From: Pseudobdellovibrionaceae bacterium
GTDB taxonomy: Bacteria > Bdellovibrionota > Bdellovibrionia > Bdellovibrionales > UBA1609
Direction of reading: 5' to 3'
Assembly: GCA_018663505.1 (NCBI GenBank)
Contig: JABJQG010000071.1
Span: forward strand, 1 to 64,000
Length of the DNA stretch: 64,000 nucleotides
The notes beneath the pieces were generated by a model that searched no databases, was not told the DNA's origin, and worked only from the letters and a program-made list of their open reading frames with translations. The translations under genes were made by a program, and so were the position numbers. Numbering within the stretch: the first letter of the stretch is position 1; each line of letters opens with the position of its first letter. Below, piece by piece: positions 27,456-36,585 of the stretch.

Positions 27456-27881
27456 GTGAAAAATTTAATTTTAATTCTTGTGCTACTCGTTGAAACCAAT
27501 GCATTTGGGTCAAACTTTGATGGAAAATGGAAATTAAAGGCTACTTACTGTATCTATCAACACGCACTGATTCCAAGCGCTAGTAAAGACCCAACCTATT
27601 CTTCAGAGCTCGAAATCTTTGGCTCAAATCTACATCAGAAAGTAACAAGATTAAATTGCCAAACCCAGACAAATTATAACTTAATATTTGATCCTCATTC
27701 TAAAAACCTGGTAGCTAATGACTCTCAGGAACTAGTTATAGAAAATAACTGCAAAACGAGTCAGAACAGAGAATTACCGACAACTTACTCAATACAAAAC
27801 TCACAAAGTAAATCGTTGTTTGCAGTAATAACTAATGGCTGTGACGATTTAAGCCTATTATTAGAATACGTTCGAAAATAA
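27456..27881 (+). CDS. Small exported beta-sheet-like protein
   Basis: A 141-residue protein. A GTG start is chosen since AAGGAG lies 8 nt upstream. Signal peptide (KNLILILVLLVETNAFG) then FDGKWKLKATYC; the mature part has five Cys. The strand-rich pattern and GKW start resemble lipocalin-like or DUF proteins. A similarly built exported protein (LNGTWKGLC) lies at 47510-47965. Function unknown. Confidence 0.55.
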   Translation: MKNLILILVLLVETNAFGSNFDGKWKLKATYCIYQHALIPSASKDPTYSSELEIFGSNLHQKVTRLNCQTQTNYNLIFDPHSKNLVANDSQELVIENNCKTSQNRELPTTYSIQNSQSKSLFAVITNGCDDLSLLLEYVRK

Positions 27882-27914
27882 CTGATTATTATTCAGAAAT
27901 AGTCATGACTGTTA

Positions 27915-27940
27915 TGGAATACTAAACTGCCAGTATTCCA
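27915..27940. terminator. Hairpin between convergent genes
   Basis: Arms TGGAATACT (27915-27923) and AGTATTCCA (27932-27940) pair perfectly with an 8-nt loop, between two convergent genes. There is no strong T-tract, so termination is only probable. Confidence 0.45.
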
Positions 27941-27976
27941 TTGAGTTTCAAAAATATTTTTAACAAAACCAAATGA

Positions 27977-28930
27977 TTAGAAAAAAAGTTGGTGACAAAT
28001 TACTCCAGGCCTAAGCCTCTCTACTTCTTTGACAATCATATCTCTTTTTTTAAATATTTTTTGAGTATCAACGCCTAGTCCATCAAAATCAGAAGGCTTT
28101 AATTTAATTAAGCGCCTCAGAACCTCACCATCAGGGAGAGACTCAAGTTGCATGGTCAACTTTGCCCCAGTTAGCAAAAATGAAAAAAAATTAAATACTC
28201 GCCCATTCAAAGAAGAGTCATGATCGATAGCAACAACATGCCCCCCTGGTCTTTTGAACCAATTATACCCATGCCTATCCATATTGTTGAGAAGATAGTC
28301 TAACAACCACATACCATTTTGGTTTTTTGGATATCCGTATTTTCGAAAGTTTACATCTCTGCCTCTTGCGGAGTCATTTTTTTTAACGTTTTTAATATAG
28401 TATTGCATTGAACCTCGGCCATACTTAGGATGATTATAAAAAAAAGTTAGTGGGACAATATTCAAACCAAGAAGTTTATCTAATCGATATGCCAGAACTT
28501 CATTTTCAAAGCCCTCAATAGTTTTGAAAACACCCTCAGCATTATTACTTAGAACTTTATTGTCGCCGAATCTGCCAATAAAGACGTCGCCAAAGCCGCC
28601 TTCTTTACTTATATTAAATTCGTTAGATAGCATAACAGATTTTAATGTGTTTTCGAGAGTCTCTGCTAGATCAACTTTGCCAATTTTTCTAAATGTCCAA
28701 ATGGCCTCTTGAAATCTCTGATTTCTTAAATAAACCCTAGCTAATTCAAAGTTAGCCTTTTTTTCCAAACTAGTTCCTTGAAATTTTGAGGCAAGATCCT
28801 CAATAACATCAAAATCGACAGCCCGATGTTGACTAAAAGCAGTGTTAGAATAGCCAAAAATTGTTAGGCAGATGTAAACTAAAAAGCACCAAAGTGCTGA
28901 TTTAGCCCTGAGAACTGATATTTTTATCAT
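27977..28930 (-). CDS. Exported FAM20/HipA-like kinase candidate
   Basis: A 317-residue protein with a signal peptide (about 1-33, cleavage near AFS-QH). A short helical TPR-like region (about 36-100) precedes a kinase-like core: Gly-rich loop EGGFGDVFIG (110-119), Lys136 in GVFK, Glu144 in ENEVLAYRLDKLLG, catalytic NNMDRHGYN (Asp218, Asn223) and metal-binding AIDHD (Asp236). The DRHxxN plus DxD arrangement is that of FAM20C, HipA and PI3K-like kinases, not of Hanks kinases. All catalytic residues are present, so activity outside the cytosol, as in eukaryotic FAM20C, is plausible. Domain assignment rests on motifs only. Confidence 0.65.
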   Translation of the reverse strand: MIKISVLRAKSALWCFLVYICLTIFGYSNTAFSQHRAVDFDVIEDLASKFQGTSLEKKANFELARVYLRNQRFQEAIWTFRKIGKVDLAETLENTLKSVMLSNEFNISKEGGFGDVFIGRFGDNKVLSNNAEGVFKTIEGFENEVLAYRLDKLLGLNIVPLTFFYNHPKYGRGSMQYYIKNVKKNDSARGRDVNFRKYGYPKNQNGMWLLDYLLNNMDRHGYNWFKRPGGHVVAIDHDSSLNGRVFNFFSFLLTGAKLTMQLESLPDGEVLRRLIKLKPSDFDGLGVDTQKIFKKRDMIVKEVERLRPGVICHQLFF

Positions 28931-29085
28931 GATATGTATAGGAGCAATTGATATGCCAATCTACATGCTTATTCGATTTTTTAACCCAATGCTAAAAATA
29001 CTCACTTGAGCATATATACAGTGTTCAAGTGGTTGATTTTATTATCCGGAAGATTTCATATAATATTTAAATTTGTCTTTCTGCC

Positions 29086-30048
29086 TTATAAAATAAAATT
29101 AAATACATAACCTAGAACTACTATAGAGATGCCAACCGCGCCAAAGTAAATTGCTACTAGTTTTAATTTCATAACTCTCTTTAACAGTAGAGCTTCTGGT
29201 AATGATAAGCCCACTACTGCCATCATAAAGGCCATTGCTGTGCCTATTGGTATGCCTTTTGCCACTAGACTTTGAATTACAGGGATAACACCCGAGGCGC
29301 TGGAATACATTGGAATTGCCAACAATACAGAAATAGGGACGGCAAAATAATTCCCTTTTCCCATATATTGCTCAAAATAACCTGCCGGGATAAAACCATG
29401 CATGAGTCCACCAATAGCTACCCCACCAATTACATAGGGCATAATTCTTTTAAATGTACTGATGGCATCGGCTTTAATTTCAGGAATTCTTTGCTTAAAT
29501 GAACGGGAGTCTTTAATAGCGGCTTGCCGAAATTTTTCCTTTAACTGATCTTTAACCCACTCTTCCAAGTGCTCTTCTAAACCTAATTTACTGAGAGCAA
29601 ACCCCACAACAGCACCCACTAAAATTCCCGCAACAGCGTAAATGATTGTGATTTTAATTCCAAATATACCTAAAAACAAAACAACGGCAACTTCGTTCAC
29701 TAATGGTGATGTTATTAAGAAAGACAAGGTCACTCCTAATGGAATCCCTCCTTTTAAAAACCCAATGAAAAGTGGTATGGAGGAGCAACTACAAAATGGA
29801 GTAATTGCACCAAATCCTGAGGCCAACAAATGCTCCAAACCATAAAGCTTTTTATTGGTTAAAAAGTCCCTCACTTTATCCACAGGAAAGTATGAATTCA
29901 CAACGCCCATAAATGAAATAACAAATATAACTAAAAAGCCGATTTTAAGAGAATCGTATATAAAAAAATGTAAGGCTTCTACCCAATGCTCACTAGCATT
30001 AAGCGCCATCCAATCATAAACTAAAGTGTCGGCTATTAGCTGAAACAT
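29086..30048 (-). CDS. arsP: ArsP/DUF318-type permease
   Basis: A 320-residue membrane protein with eight or so helices and the signature TPFCSCSSIPLFIGF (about 84-98) shared by ArsP permeases, whose Cys pair is needed for export of trivalent organoarsenicals. It is the last gene of an ArsR-led operon, 3 bp behind the thioredoxin-like gene. A generic DUF318 permease for another substrate is possible. Confidence 0.85.
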   Translation of the reverse strand: MFQLIADTLVYDWMALNASEHWVEALHFFIYDSLKIGFLVIFVISFMGVVNSYFPVDKVRDFLTNKKLYGLEHLLASGFGAITPFCSCSSIPLFIGFLKGGIPLGVTLSFLITSPLVNEVAVVLFLGIFGIKITIIYAVAGILVGAVVGFALSKLGLEEHLEEWVKDQLKEKFRQAAIKDSRSFKQRIPEIKADAISTFKRIMPYVIGGVAIGGLMHGFIPAGYFEQYMGKGNYFAVPISVLLAIPMYSSASGVIPVIQSLVAKGIPIGTAMAFMMAVVGLSLPEALLLKRVMKLKLVAIYFGAVGISIVVLGYVFNFIL

Positions 30049-30051
30049 GTT

Positions 30052-30282
30052 TTATGCTAAAAACGATTTAATTTCGTTAACATCATTTACTTTACCAAAT
30101 GATACTAACTTTTCATCAATCACAAGGGCGGGGGTTTTTAAAGCGTTGTATCTTGCTATATCTGCAAAATCAGTCACCTTAACAACATCAGCTTGCATAG
30201 ATAATTCAGTCAGTGCCTTTTTTACATTTTCTTCTAAATTGGAACAATTTTTACAACCCGAACCTAATACTTTTATCACCAT
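30052..30282 (-). CDS. Small thioredoxin-like redox protein
   Basis: A 76-residue thioredoxin-fold protein with the active-site motif CKNC (about 10-13) and the cis-Pro segment TPALVI; this is the 'redox-active disulfide protein 2' family often found beside ArsP/DUF318 permeases. The start chosen has AAGGAG 6 nt upstream; five further codons upstream encode that site. It could deliver or reduce a metalloid for the permease (inferred). Confidence 0.85.
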   Translation of the reverse strand: MVIKVLGSGCKNCSNLEENVKKALTELSMQADVVKVTDFADIARYNALKTPALVIDEKLVSFGKVNDVNEIKSFLA

Positions 30283-30297
30283 GTCATTCTCCTTCAT

Positions 30298-30573
30298 TCA
30301 TAAATCTTCAATACACTCTAAAACATTATCTAATAAACAAGGCACTCTCAGGGAGTAAAACACTTGCATGGATTTTTTTTCACTTTTTAATACTCCAGCA
30401 TCCTTAAGAACTTTCAAATGTCTGGATAATGTGGACTGATCTATATCCACAAATTCATTCAACTCACAGACACAGAGTTCTTTCTTCTTTAACTTGTGAG
30501 CAAGCATTAACCTTGTGGGGTGTCCTAAAGACTTAAAAATCTCTGCATGTTTTTCATAATTAACTGCCTTCAT
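30298..30573 (-). CDS. arsR: ArsR-type repressor
   Basis: A 91-residue ArsR/SmtB winged-helix regulator. The metal-sensing motif ELCVCEL (about 32-38) is the arsenite-binding signature; the recognition helix region is DQSTLSRHLKVLKDAG. It leads the operon with the thioredoxin-like and ArsP genes. A palindrome lies directly upstream (30590-30613). Confidence 0.9.
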   Translation of the reverse strand: MKAVNYEKHAEIFKSLGHPTRLMLAHKLKKKELCVCELNEFVDIDQSTLSRHLKVLKDAGVLKSEKKSMQVFYSLRVPCLLDNVLECIEDL

Positions 30574-30589
30574 AACTCACCTTCATCAT

Positions 30590-30613
30590 GTATATGTCAA
30601 TATAGCCATATAC
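30590..30613. promoter_or_regulatory. Likely ArsR operator
   Basis: Perfect arms GTATATG (30590-30596) and CATATAC (30607-30613) with a 10-bp spacer, 17 bp upstream of the arsR start. The position and shape fit the autoregulated ArsR/SmtB type. Confidence 0.65.
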
Positions 30614-30637
30614 ACATACGCAAATCAATCTTTAAAA

Positions 30638-30692
30638 AGGTGCCAGGTCCTGTTTCTTCTCACACCGCAAGAAGAAACAGGACCTGGCACCT
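30638..30692. repeat. Palindromic repeat with perfect 23-bp arms
   Basis: The left arm (30638-30660) and right arm (30670-30692) pair over all 23 bp, with a 9-nt loop. The arm begins AGGTGCCAGGTCCTG and ends in TTCT. A related half-decayed copy is at 27197-27241 and a variant at 38610-38667. It could also work as a terminator, though the T-tract is poor. Confidence 0.85.
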
Positions 30693-30787
30693 AAAATAAT
30701 GGCATGACTTTGGCCTGGATGCTTGTTAAACCTGCATTTCCACACTATCAAAACAGCTACTTATCTAACAAATTACTGGAGATCCTT

Positions 30788-31261
30788 TTGACGAATAATG
30801 ATACCTTAAGAAGCCTACGCTATACCCTTAATTACAATGATGCTAAAATGATTTCCATGTTCACTCATGTGGACCATAAAGTGACTCGAAAGGAAATAAG
30901 TTACTGGCTAAAAAAAGATGAAGACCCTGAATACAAAGATTGTGGAGATGTGGAACTTGCTACTTTCCTCAATGGACTTATTTGTGAGAAGCGTGGAAAA
31001 AAAGATGGTCCTCAACCCGAACCAGAAAGCAGACTGTCCAATAATATTGTTTTTAGAAAATTGAAAATCGCTTTTAATCTTAAAAATGAAGATGTAGTAG
31101 ATATTATGGCACTAGCGAATTTTGAAATGAGTAATCACGAACTCACTGCCTTCTTTAGACGACCTGACCACAAGAACTATAGACCATGTAAAAACCAAAT
31201 GTTAAGAAATTTCTTAAAAGGCCTGCAGGTTAAGTATCGCCCTAGTGAAAGTGACTCGTAA
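30788..31261 (+). CDS. yehS: YehS/DUF1456 family protein
   Basis: A 157-residue cytosolic protein made of two copies of the DUF1456 helical unit. Hallmarks are LNGLICEKRGK and PDHKNYRPC. I prefer the TTG start at 30788: it has GGAG 7 nt upstream and gives the family's usual length of about 156, while an upstream ATG at 30704 would add 28 residues and reach almost to the palindrome. Function unknown. Confidence 0.85.
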   Translation: MTNNDTLRSLRYTLNYNDAKMISMFTHVDHKVTRKEISYWLKKDEDPEYKDCGDVELATFLNGLICEKRGKKDGPQPEPESRLSNNIVFRKLKIAFNLKNEDVVDIMALANFEMSNHELTAFFRRPDHKNYRPCKNQMLRNFLKGLQVKYRPSESDS

Positions 31262-31315
31262 GACTCTTTGTAAACCTCGAGTAGCAAGGTTAAAAACTCA
31301 GCTGCTTTATTTTAA

Positions 31316-31654
31316 TTAACCACCAGTTTTTTTCCATTTTAATGATTTAGCGTCTAGCAGAGTCATTACTTTTTCAATTTTCTCACCATGCAGTTCAATT
31401 CTACTTTTTTTATAAGTGCCTCCAACGCCTAAAGATTTCTTTAAATCCTTAGCAAGAGCTTCACACCACTTTTTATTATCAGGAAGCCCTGTGATTTCAA
31501 TAACTGTGCGGCCCTTACCGGAAGTAAGACGGCGCAGCTTTAATTCTAAAGATTTTTCCACCACTGTAGCGGAAAAACTTTGTTGAGTGTCTGAGGCTCC
31601 AGATTTTCTAACATCCCCATTATCGTCTGACCAAACTAACCGTTTATTACTCAT
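31316..31654 (-). CDS. yciH: SUI1-family translation factor YciH
   Basis: A 112-residue protein with the eIF1/SUI1 fold; the signature KGRTVIEITGLP and CEALAKDLKKSLGVGGTYK are present. Bacterial YciH is linked to selection of initiation sites under stress. The start was chosen for AAGGAG upstream; a longer upstream form lacks it. Confidence 0.9.
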   Translation of the reverse strand: MSNKRLVWSDDNGDVRKSGASDTQQSFSATVVEKSLELKLRRLTSGKGRTVIEITGLPDNKKWCEALAKDLKKSLGVGGTYKKSRIELHGEKIEKVMTLLDAKSLKWKKTGG

Positions 31655-31795
31655 AATAAACTCCTTAGGTGTATTATATCTTTGATTACAATAAAGTTCA
31701 TTTATTAATTTTATTCTATACAACAATAATGATAGGGTTTACAAAAATAGATGCTTATAAACTTTTCTCAAATATACTCACCATAGGAGATATTT

Positions 31796-32452
31796 ATGCC
31801 AAACAAAATACAACTCTACTCTCTAGCAACACCTAACGGCCAAAAAATTGGTATCGCCTTAGAAGAAATGGGCATTGAATACGATGCACACAAAATTGAT
31901 ATTTCAAATGGAGCACAATTCACTCCAGAATTTGTTAAAATAAATCCTAACTCAAAAATACCAGCTATTGTGGACCCTGTTGGTGATAACGGTGCTCCTT
32001 TATCAATTATGGAGTCCGGTGCCATTTTAATGTATCTTGCAGAGAAGTCGGGTCAATTTTTACCTCAAGACCCTGTTAAGCGAATAGAAACACTACAGTG
32101 GCTCTTCTTTCAAGTGGGCGGCCCCGGTCCACTTTTTGGACAATTTGGCCATTTCTATAAACAAAAAGATAACGACGCTAACACCAACTACCCGCTTGAG
32201 CGGTATGCAACAGAAACCAAACGTTTACTTAAAGTTATAGATAATCAGTTGATTAATAAAAAATGGATTATTGGTGAAGAAATCACCATTGCCGATTTTG
32301 CCTTAGCGCCATGGGTAGATTGCCTGGATGTATTTTTTAAGGCCAGTGACTACCTTGAGCTTAATGAATATAAAAATATAAATCGATGGTTAAAAGCCTT
32401 TTTAGATCGTCCAGCAGTTATTTCTGGACGCAAAGTATGCAGTAATAACTAA
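31796..32452 (+). CDS. Glutathione S-transferase, YfcG/Ure2-like
   Basis: A 218-residue GST. The N-terminal thioredoxin domain shows TPNGQKIGIALEEMGIEY and NPNSKIPAIVDP, which matches YfcG (disulfide-bond reductase) and Ure2p rather than classical GSTs; ESGAI is the glutathione gamma-glutamyl site. The C-terminal helical domain follows from about residue 90. AGGAG precedes the start. Confidence 0.88.
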   Translation: MPNKIQLYSLATPNGQKIGIALEEMGIEYDAHKIDISNGAQFTPEFVKINPNSKIPAIVDPVGDNGAPLSIMESGAILMYLAEKSGQFLPQDPVKRIETLQWLFFQVGGPGPLFGQFGHFYKQKDNDANTNYPLERYATETKRLLKVIDNQLINKKWIIGEEITIADFALAPWVDCLDVFFKASDYLELNEYKNINRWLKAFLDRPAVISGRKVCSNN

Positions 32453-32625
32453 AAAGTTTTCCAAAATAGAAATATTTATCAGTCCATTCCTTAACCGGCT
32501 AGAACAGGTCAGTTTTTATCCAAAGAAAGAATAATATTTATAGGATCTTATAAGTATTACAATCAATAGTCCCCAATTGAAAACCCCAGATAAGTAAGTG
32601 TAAGTTGAAGCCGGGAGGGGGGCCC

Positions 32626-34155
32626 ATGAGGATATCTATTGCTCTATGCATTTTGTTAAGTCAGATTTGCTTAGCCAGTGAAGTATGCCATGAGTCCGTT
32701 AGCCAAGGTGGATCTAGGTTATCAAGCTGCTCTCAAAACAATAGACTCATTATTACAGATTATTTCCAAGATGGAATTCACCCATCAAAAATACAAACAT
32801 TTGATAACGGCACACTCTCACGTGAGGACAGCTATAGTATCACAGGAGATCTAACAACGCGTACAGATTATGATTATGAACTCGATGGTAGTTATTTTAA
32901 AAGCTACTTCCAATCTAACTTTACTTTTGAAGACCGAAAAGAAAAATTTCATATTATAAATGATCAAGAAATTTTATTAGAGAATTATGGGTTTAACTCT
33001 AAAACTCATGAGCTTGAAAACATTGATATCTATGACGAGGGCCTTGTGGTTACCAGAAAAGTGATTAAATATAATAGATACGCATTCCATTACAATTTTA
33101 TTTACGATAATCAAAGGGTTATTGGTTTTGAAAGTTTTGTGGAGCATAAAAAAATTGGTGATTACTCTCAAACTTCGGTGCAACAACTTCCCAACAACCC
33201 CTCAGACATTAGAGTTAAAATTGCTATATTGGATTCTGGGTTTGATCATGAACATCCTCTTGTAAGAGATTCCATATACCTTAATGAGGATGACCCCATA
33301 GACGGTCTTGACAATGACCAGGACGGATTTATTGATAATTATTTAGGAACTTATTTTAACGAGTACGGAGACCTCAAGTTTTCCACAGGCATTACTGAAT
33401 TCAAACAAAGCGAATTGGTTAAGAAAAAGTATTTCTCCATACCTTTTGAAACTATTGATTTAACAAAAACCGGCATCATAGACTCCCACGGAACCCACGT
33501 GGCTTCCCTTGCTTTAAATAATACTTCACATACTATATTGTACCCATTTGCAGGAGACTATGGCAGCAGTACTTACTTAGATAAAATCTCAAAAAAAATA
33601 AAAACGGATAAAGTTGATTTTGTAAATATGAGTTTTTCATTTCCTCATATGGCAACAAGAGATGTTGATAGAAAAACTTATACAAGCCTAAAAAAACTCA
33701 TCACCTCAAACCCAGAAACTGTTTTTTTTGTGGCCGCAGGTAATGACGGAAACGAGCTGCAACATAACCGATTCCATTGTTTGTACCCGGCTTGCTACAA
33801 ATATCAAAACCTTGTTACCGTGGGAGCCACTAGTGATTCTTATTGGAGATCTGACAACAATTACCAGATGGCCGATTATTCAAATTACAGCTCTAATTTT
33901 GTACATCTCTTTGCTCCAGGAACTCAAGTGAAAGGAGCTCTTATTGGAGATATGGAAGTTCAATACACAGGAACATCAATGGCTACCCCAATGGCCATGA
34001 ACATAGCTATAAAGCTGAAGGAGGAATTCCCACAACTTAGTGCCTTAGAAATCAAAGATGCTATGTTTAAAACAGCCATTTCCAATGATAATATCAAAGC
34101 TAAGTACGGGGTTATTGATTACAAAAAATCTAGAGAGCAATTGTTGGAGCACTAA
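32626..34155 (+). CDS. Secreted subtilisin-like serine protease
   Basis: A 509-residue protein with signal peptide (cleavage near LAS-EV), a pro-region of about 190 residues and the S8 catalytic domain: Asp203 in AILDSGFDHEHPL, His288 in DSHGTHVASLA, oxyanion Asn in AAGNDGNE, Ser451 in GTSMATPMA. The triad is complete. An Asp-rich DNDQDGFIDN segment inside the domain looks Ca2+-binding. A strong GGAGGGG precedes the chosen ATG. Probably an exported protease. Confidence 0.88.
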   Translation: MRISIALCILLSQICLASEVCHESVSQGGSRLSSCSQNNRLIITDYFQDGIHPSKIQTFDNGTLSREDSYSITGDLTTRTDYDYELDGSYFKSYFQSNFTFEDRKEKFHIINDQEILLENYGFNSKTHELENIDIYDEGLVVTRKVIKYNRYAFHYNFIYDNQRVIGFESFVEHKKIGDYSQTSVQQLPNNPSDIRVKIAILDSGFDHEHPLVRDSIYLNEDDPIDGLDNDQDGFIDNYLGTYFNEYGDLKFSTGITEFKQSELVKKKYFSIPFETIDLTKTGIIDSHGTHVASLALNNTSHTILYPFAGDYGSSTYLDKISKKIKTDKVDFVNMSFSFPHMATRDVDRKTYTSLKKLITSNPETVFFVAAGNDGNELQHNRFHCLYPACYKYQNLVTVGATSDSYWRSDNNYQMADYSNYSSNFVHLFAPGTQVKGALIGDMEVQYTGTSMATPMAMNIAIKLKEEFPQLSALEIKDAMFKTAISNDNIKAKYGVIDYKKSREQLLEH

Positions 34156-34221
34156 AATATGGGTACATTGTGATGCCTACGTCAACTTCACGTAATGACA
34201 TACACTCTCTCGACTGTTCAT

Positions 34222-34929
34222 TTAAAAATTCATTAAGCTAAACATTCTTTTGTCATACTCAATGAGGTTTGGATACTCCATAACTTTGTTATTAATTTTA
34301 GGACCAAGTTCAGAGTGAATCATACTTGCTACAAATGCATATGCCGTGGAATCATATGATGAAACTTGATTTCCTAACAAGTAATCATTCTCGCCCAAAA
34401 TATTTGACAGCGCATCTATGCTCTCATAACCAAGTTCAAAAATTTCAACGTCAGAATGTCTGCCCATGCCATGACCAACAGTAGCTGCTTTTAGCTTTTT
34501 ACGAATCATTTGAGTAACAAAGCCTCTCATAAGCTTTGGTATTTTATTAAAGTACTCATCCCTTAGTTTTCCCCAATTCTCCTCAATAAACCATCTTTCA
34601 TGGAGCACACTCCAGTAAAGATACTGTTCTAGCATTTTAGTATAGGCAAATCCTTGTGCTTTTTCCTTATTTGACAAATGCGAGTCTAAACTTACCTTAA
34701 ATTCTTTCTCTAAAAATTTTTGAATAAAACCAGAGTCTTCTACTAATTCGTTATTAAATTTAACAACTGGAAGTTTAGCTTTAGAGAATTTGCTTGGGTT
34801 TCCCTCAAAGTTTTTCACCTCATAATTAATATTAGCTAGTCTTAAAAAAACCTCTGTCTTAGAACAAAATGGGCTGTTATTTATTAATTTTGAATTATTT
34901 GATTTTGGGTACACAATGAGTTCTATCAT
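34222..34929 (-). CDS. Metaxin/FAXC-like glutathione-transferase-fold protein
   Basis: A 235-residue protein. SPFCSKTEVFLRLANINYE, KLPVVKF and EDSGFIQKFLE form the N-terminal thioredoxin fold. The C-terminal part has GHGMGRHSDVEIFELGYES and GNQVSSYDSTAYAF, as in the failed-axon-connections/metaxin-like group. The start has AAGGA 6 nt upstream. The enzymatic role is unproven; a GST-type fold is secure. Confidence 0.8.
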   Translation of the reverse strand: MIELIVYPKSNNSKLINNSPFCSKTEVFLRLANINYEVKNFEGNPSKFSKAKLPVVKFNNELVEDSGFIQKFLEKEFKVSLDSHLSNKEKAQGFAYTKMLEQYLYWSVLHERWFIEENWGKLRDEYFNKIPKLMRGFVTQMIRKKLKAATVGHGMGRHSDVEIFELGYESIDALSNILGENDYLLGNQVSSYDSTAYAFVASMIHSELGPKINNKVMEYPNLIEYDKRMFSLMNF

Positions 34930-35067
34930 CTCTAGTCCTTTTGAAGTGGAGTCTAAAGCTAAACAATTAATTATCAATATGTAAACAAATAAAAAAATTA
35001 TTAATCTCCAAGAGAACTTAGAAAAGTTAAACGTAAATACTAATTAATAATAATAATTTTTAAAATG

Positions 35068-36192
35068 TTACATTAATAGCTGAAAATTACTTTTGCCCAT
35101 GGAGATACCATTTACAACTATCTCTAAGCTATGTTGCCCCGGATAATACACTCTTGTGGTTATTTTTTTCATTGGATGTTTTTTAATTGCATGGATATCT
35201 TTACCTTTTTGCAAGTCCACAACTTTCCATTTAAACACCTTAGGAGAGGTGGTCCCATTAGACTTTTGGTGGTGAACAATATAGTCAATCATCAAAGGCT
35301 GGCTTTTATTTGCTGTGGATGAGAACTTAAGCTCAAACTCCAATACACCACCAAATTTTACTTTATTATTTAGAATACGTATTTTTACTTTATCCACTTT
35401 TGGTAATTTATATCCAAAAGCTCTGAGCGTTTTAGTATGTCCAGATTTGAGCAGTGAACGGCAGGCATGTCGGACGAGCTTTCTTCTATGCTCACTGGGA
35501 TTCACCAACCATTGAGCTGCAATTTTAGATACAAGATGAGGATGATCTTTGGAGATATCATTTAAACTATTGGCCACTGATCTTCGAACATACTCACTCT
35601 CATCGTCTTTCAGTAATTCTAAAATTTCTAAAATTGGCTGGGGATCACTAATGAATTCTGGCAACCTCTTTGCCCATGGCAAACGCGGTCGAGAGCCCTC
35701 AGAGGCTAAACGCCTAACATGCGGTTCTTTATCTTTTGACCATTTTTTTAGAACCTTAAGTGTCTTGTTTGGTGACTGAATCAAAAAATGACGAATAGCA
35801 AATTCGGAGGAAAAGCGCTTGGTCATTTCTTTCAATAAATTCATCGACAAGTTAAAGTGACCCTGCCCTTGAAACGCCACATAATCTGCCATGGGCATCA
35901 TGGCCCAACCAGATAAACCTTTCTCGGTAGTTTCCCCAGCGGTAACAGCTTGGCCTGACTCATTTCCCAAACTTGCCAAAAGTATACTGGCGGAGCTCTC
36001 AAAATCTGAAGGTAGAAACTCCTCTAACGCTTCTGTTATACGGCTCGAGCGTTGTTTTAACTCTAATGAAGATAAGTCTTTAGAAGCAAATTTAATAAAC
36101 CCCTTTTCATCAAAATCAGTAACGTGTTTTGAAATATGATGGGCTATTTCTAAAATAAGTTTTTTACTTAATAAATTTTTAAACGGTTCCAT
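35068..36192 (-). CDS. alkC: AlkC-type DNA alkylation repair glycosylase
   Basis: A 374-residue protein: a HEAT-like repeat domain (about 1-240) containing SRPRLPWAKRLP, a strong marker of AlkC, then a C-terminal Ig-like beta domain (about 250-374) that AlkC uses to encircle DNA. The family excises N3-methylated bases such as 3-methylcytosine and 3-methyladenine. A second alkylation enzyme, AlkD, lies about 20 kb away. Confidence 0.83.
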   Translation of the reverse strand: MEPFKNLLSKKLILEIAHHISKHVTDFDEKGFIKFASKDLSSLELKQRSSRITEALEEFLPSDFESSASILLASLGNESGQAVTAGETTEKGLSGWAMMPMADYVAFQGQGHFNLSMNLLKEMTKRFSSEFAIRHFLIQSPNKTLKVLKKWSKDKEPHVRRLASEGSRPRLPWAKRLPEFISDPQPILEILELLKDDESEYVRRSVANSLNDISKDHPHLVSKIAAQWLVNPSEHRRKLVRHACRSLLKSGHTKTLRAFGYKLPKVDKVKIRILNNKVKFGGVLEFELKFSSTANKSQPLMIDYIVHHQKSNGTTSPKVFKWKVVDLQKGKDIHAIKKHPMKKITTRVYYPGQHSLEIVVNGISMGKSNFQLLM

Positions 36193-36224
36193 AGCTTTTC
36201 CTTTAAAGGCTAATATCTATGTTC

Positions 36225-36572
36225 CTAGCTTAATAATTCTAAAACATTTTCTGGAGGTCTCCCTAGGACCGCTCGTTCAGCTGAAACCACTAATGGACGT
36301 TCCATCAGTTTAGGGAATTTCGCTAGGACCTTAACTATTTCCTCATGAGAATCTATGGAAGGTTTCGTTTCTTTAAACACCTCTTCTTTCACTCTAACAA
36401 GTTGCTTTCCATCTCCCCCCAATTTTTGAAGAATAGATTTTAGCTCAAACTCATTTAAAGGATTTTTTAAATACTCAACAACCTCTGGTTCAACTCCTTT
36501 ACTCTTTAGAAGCTCTAAAGTTTGCCGACTCTTACTGCACTTGGGGTTATGGTAAATTACAATGTTGCTCAT
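36225..36572 (-). CDS. arsC: Glutaredoxin-type arsenate reductase ArsC
   Basis: A 115-residue protein with catalytic Cys in YHNPKCSKSRQ and the RPLVVSAERAVLGRPPE segment typical of this family, which reduces arsenate with glutathione and glutaredoxin. The start chosen has GGAGG 6 nt upstream; a longer form would begin inside the inverted repeat. It is not part of the ars operon 6 kb away. Confidence 0.88.
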   Translation of the reverse strand: MSNIVIYHNPKCSKSRQTLELLKSKGVEPEVVEYLKNPLNEFELKSILQKLGGDGKQLVRVKEEVFKETKPSIDSHEEIVKVLAKFPKLMERPLVVSAERAVLGRPPENVLELLS

Positions 36573-36585
36573 GTCAGGCCTCCAA

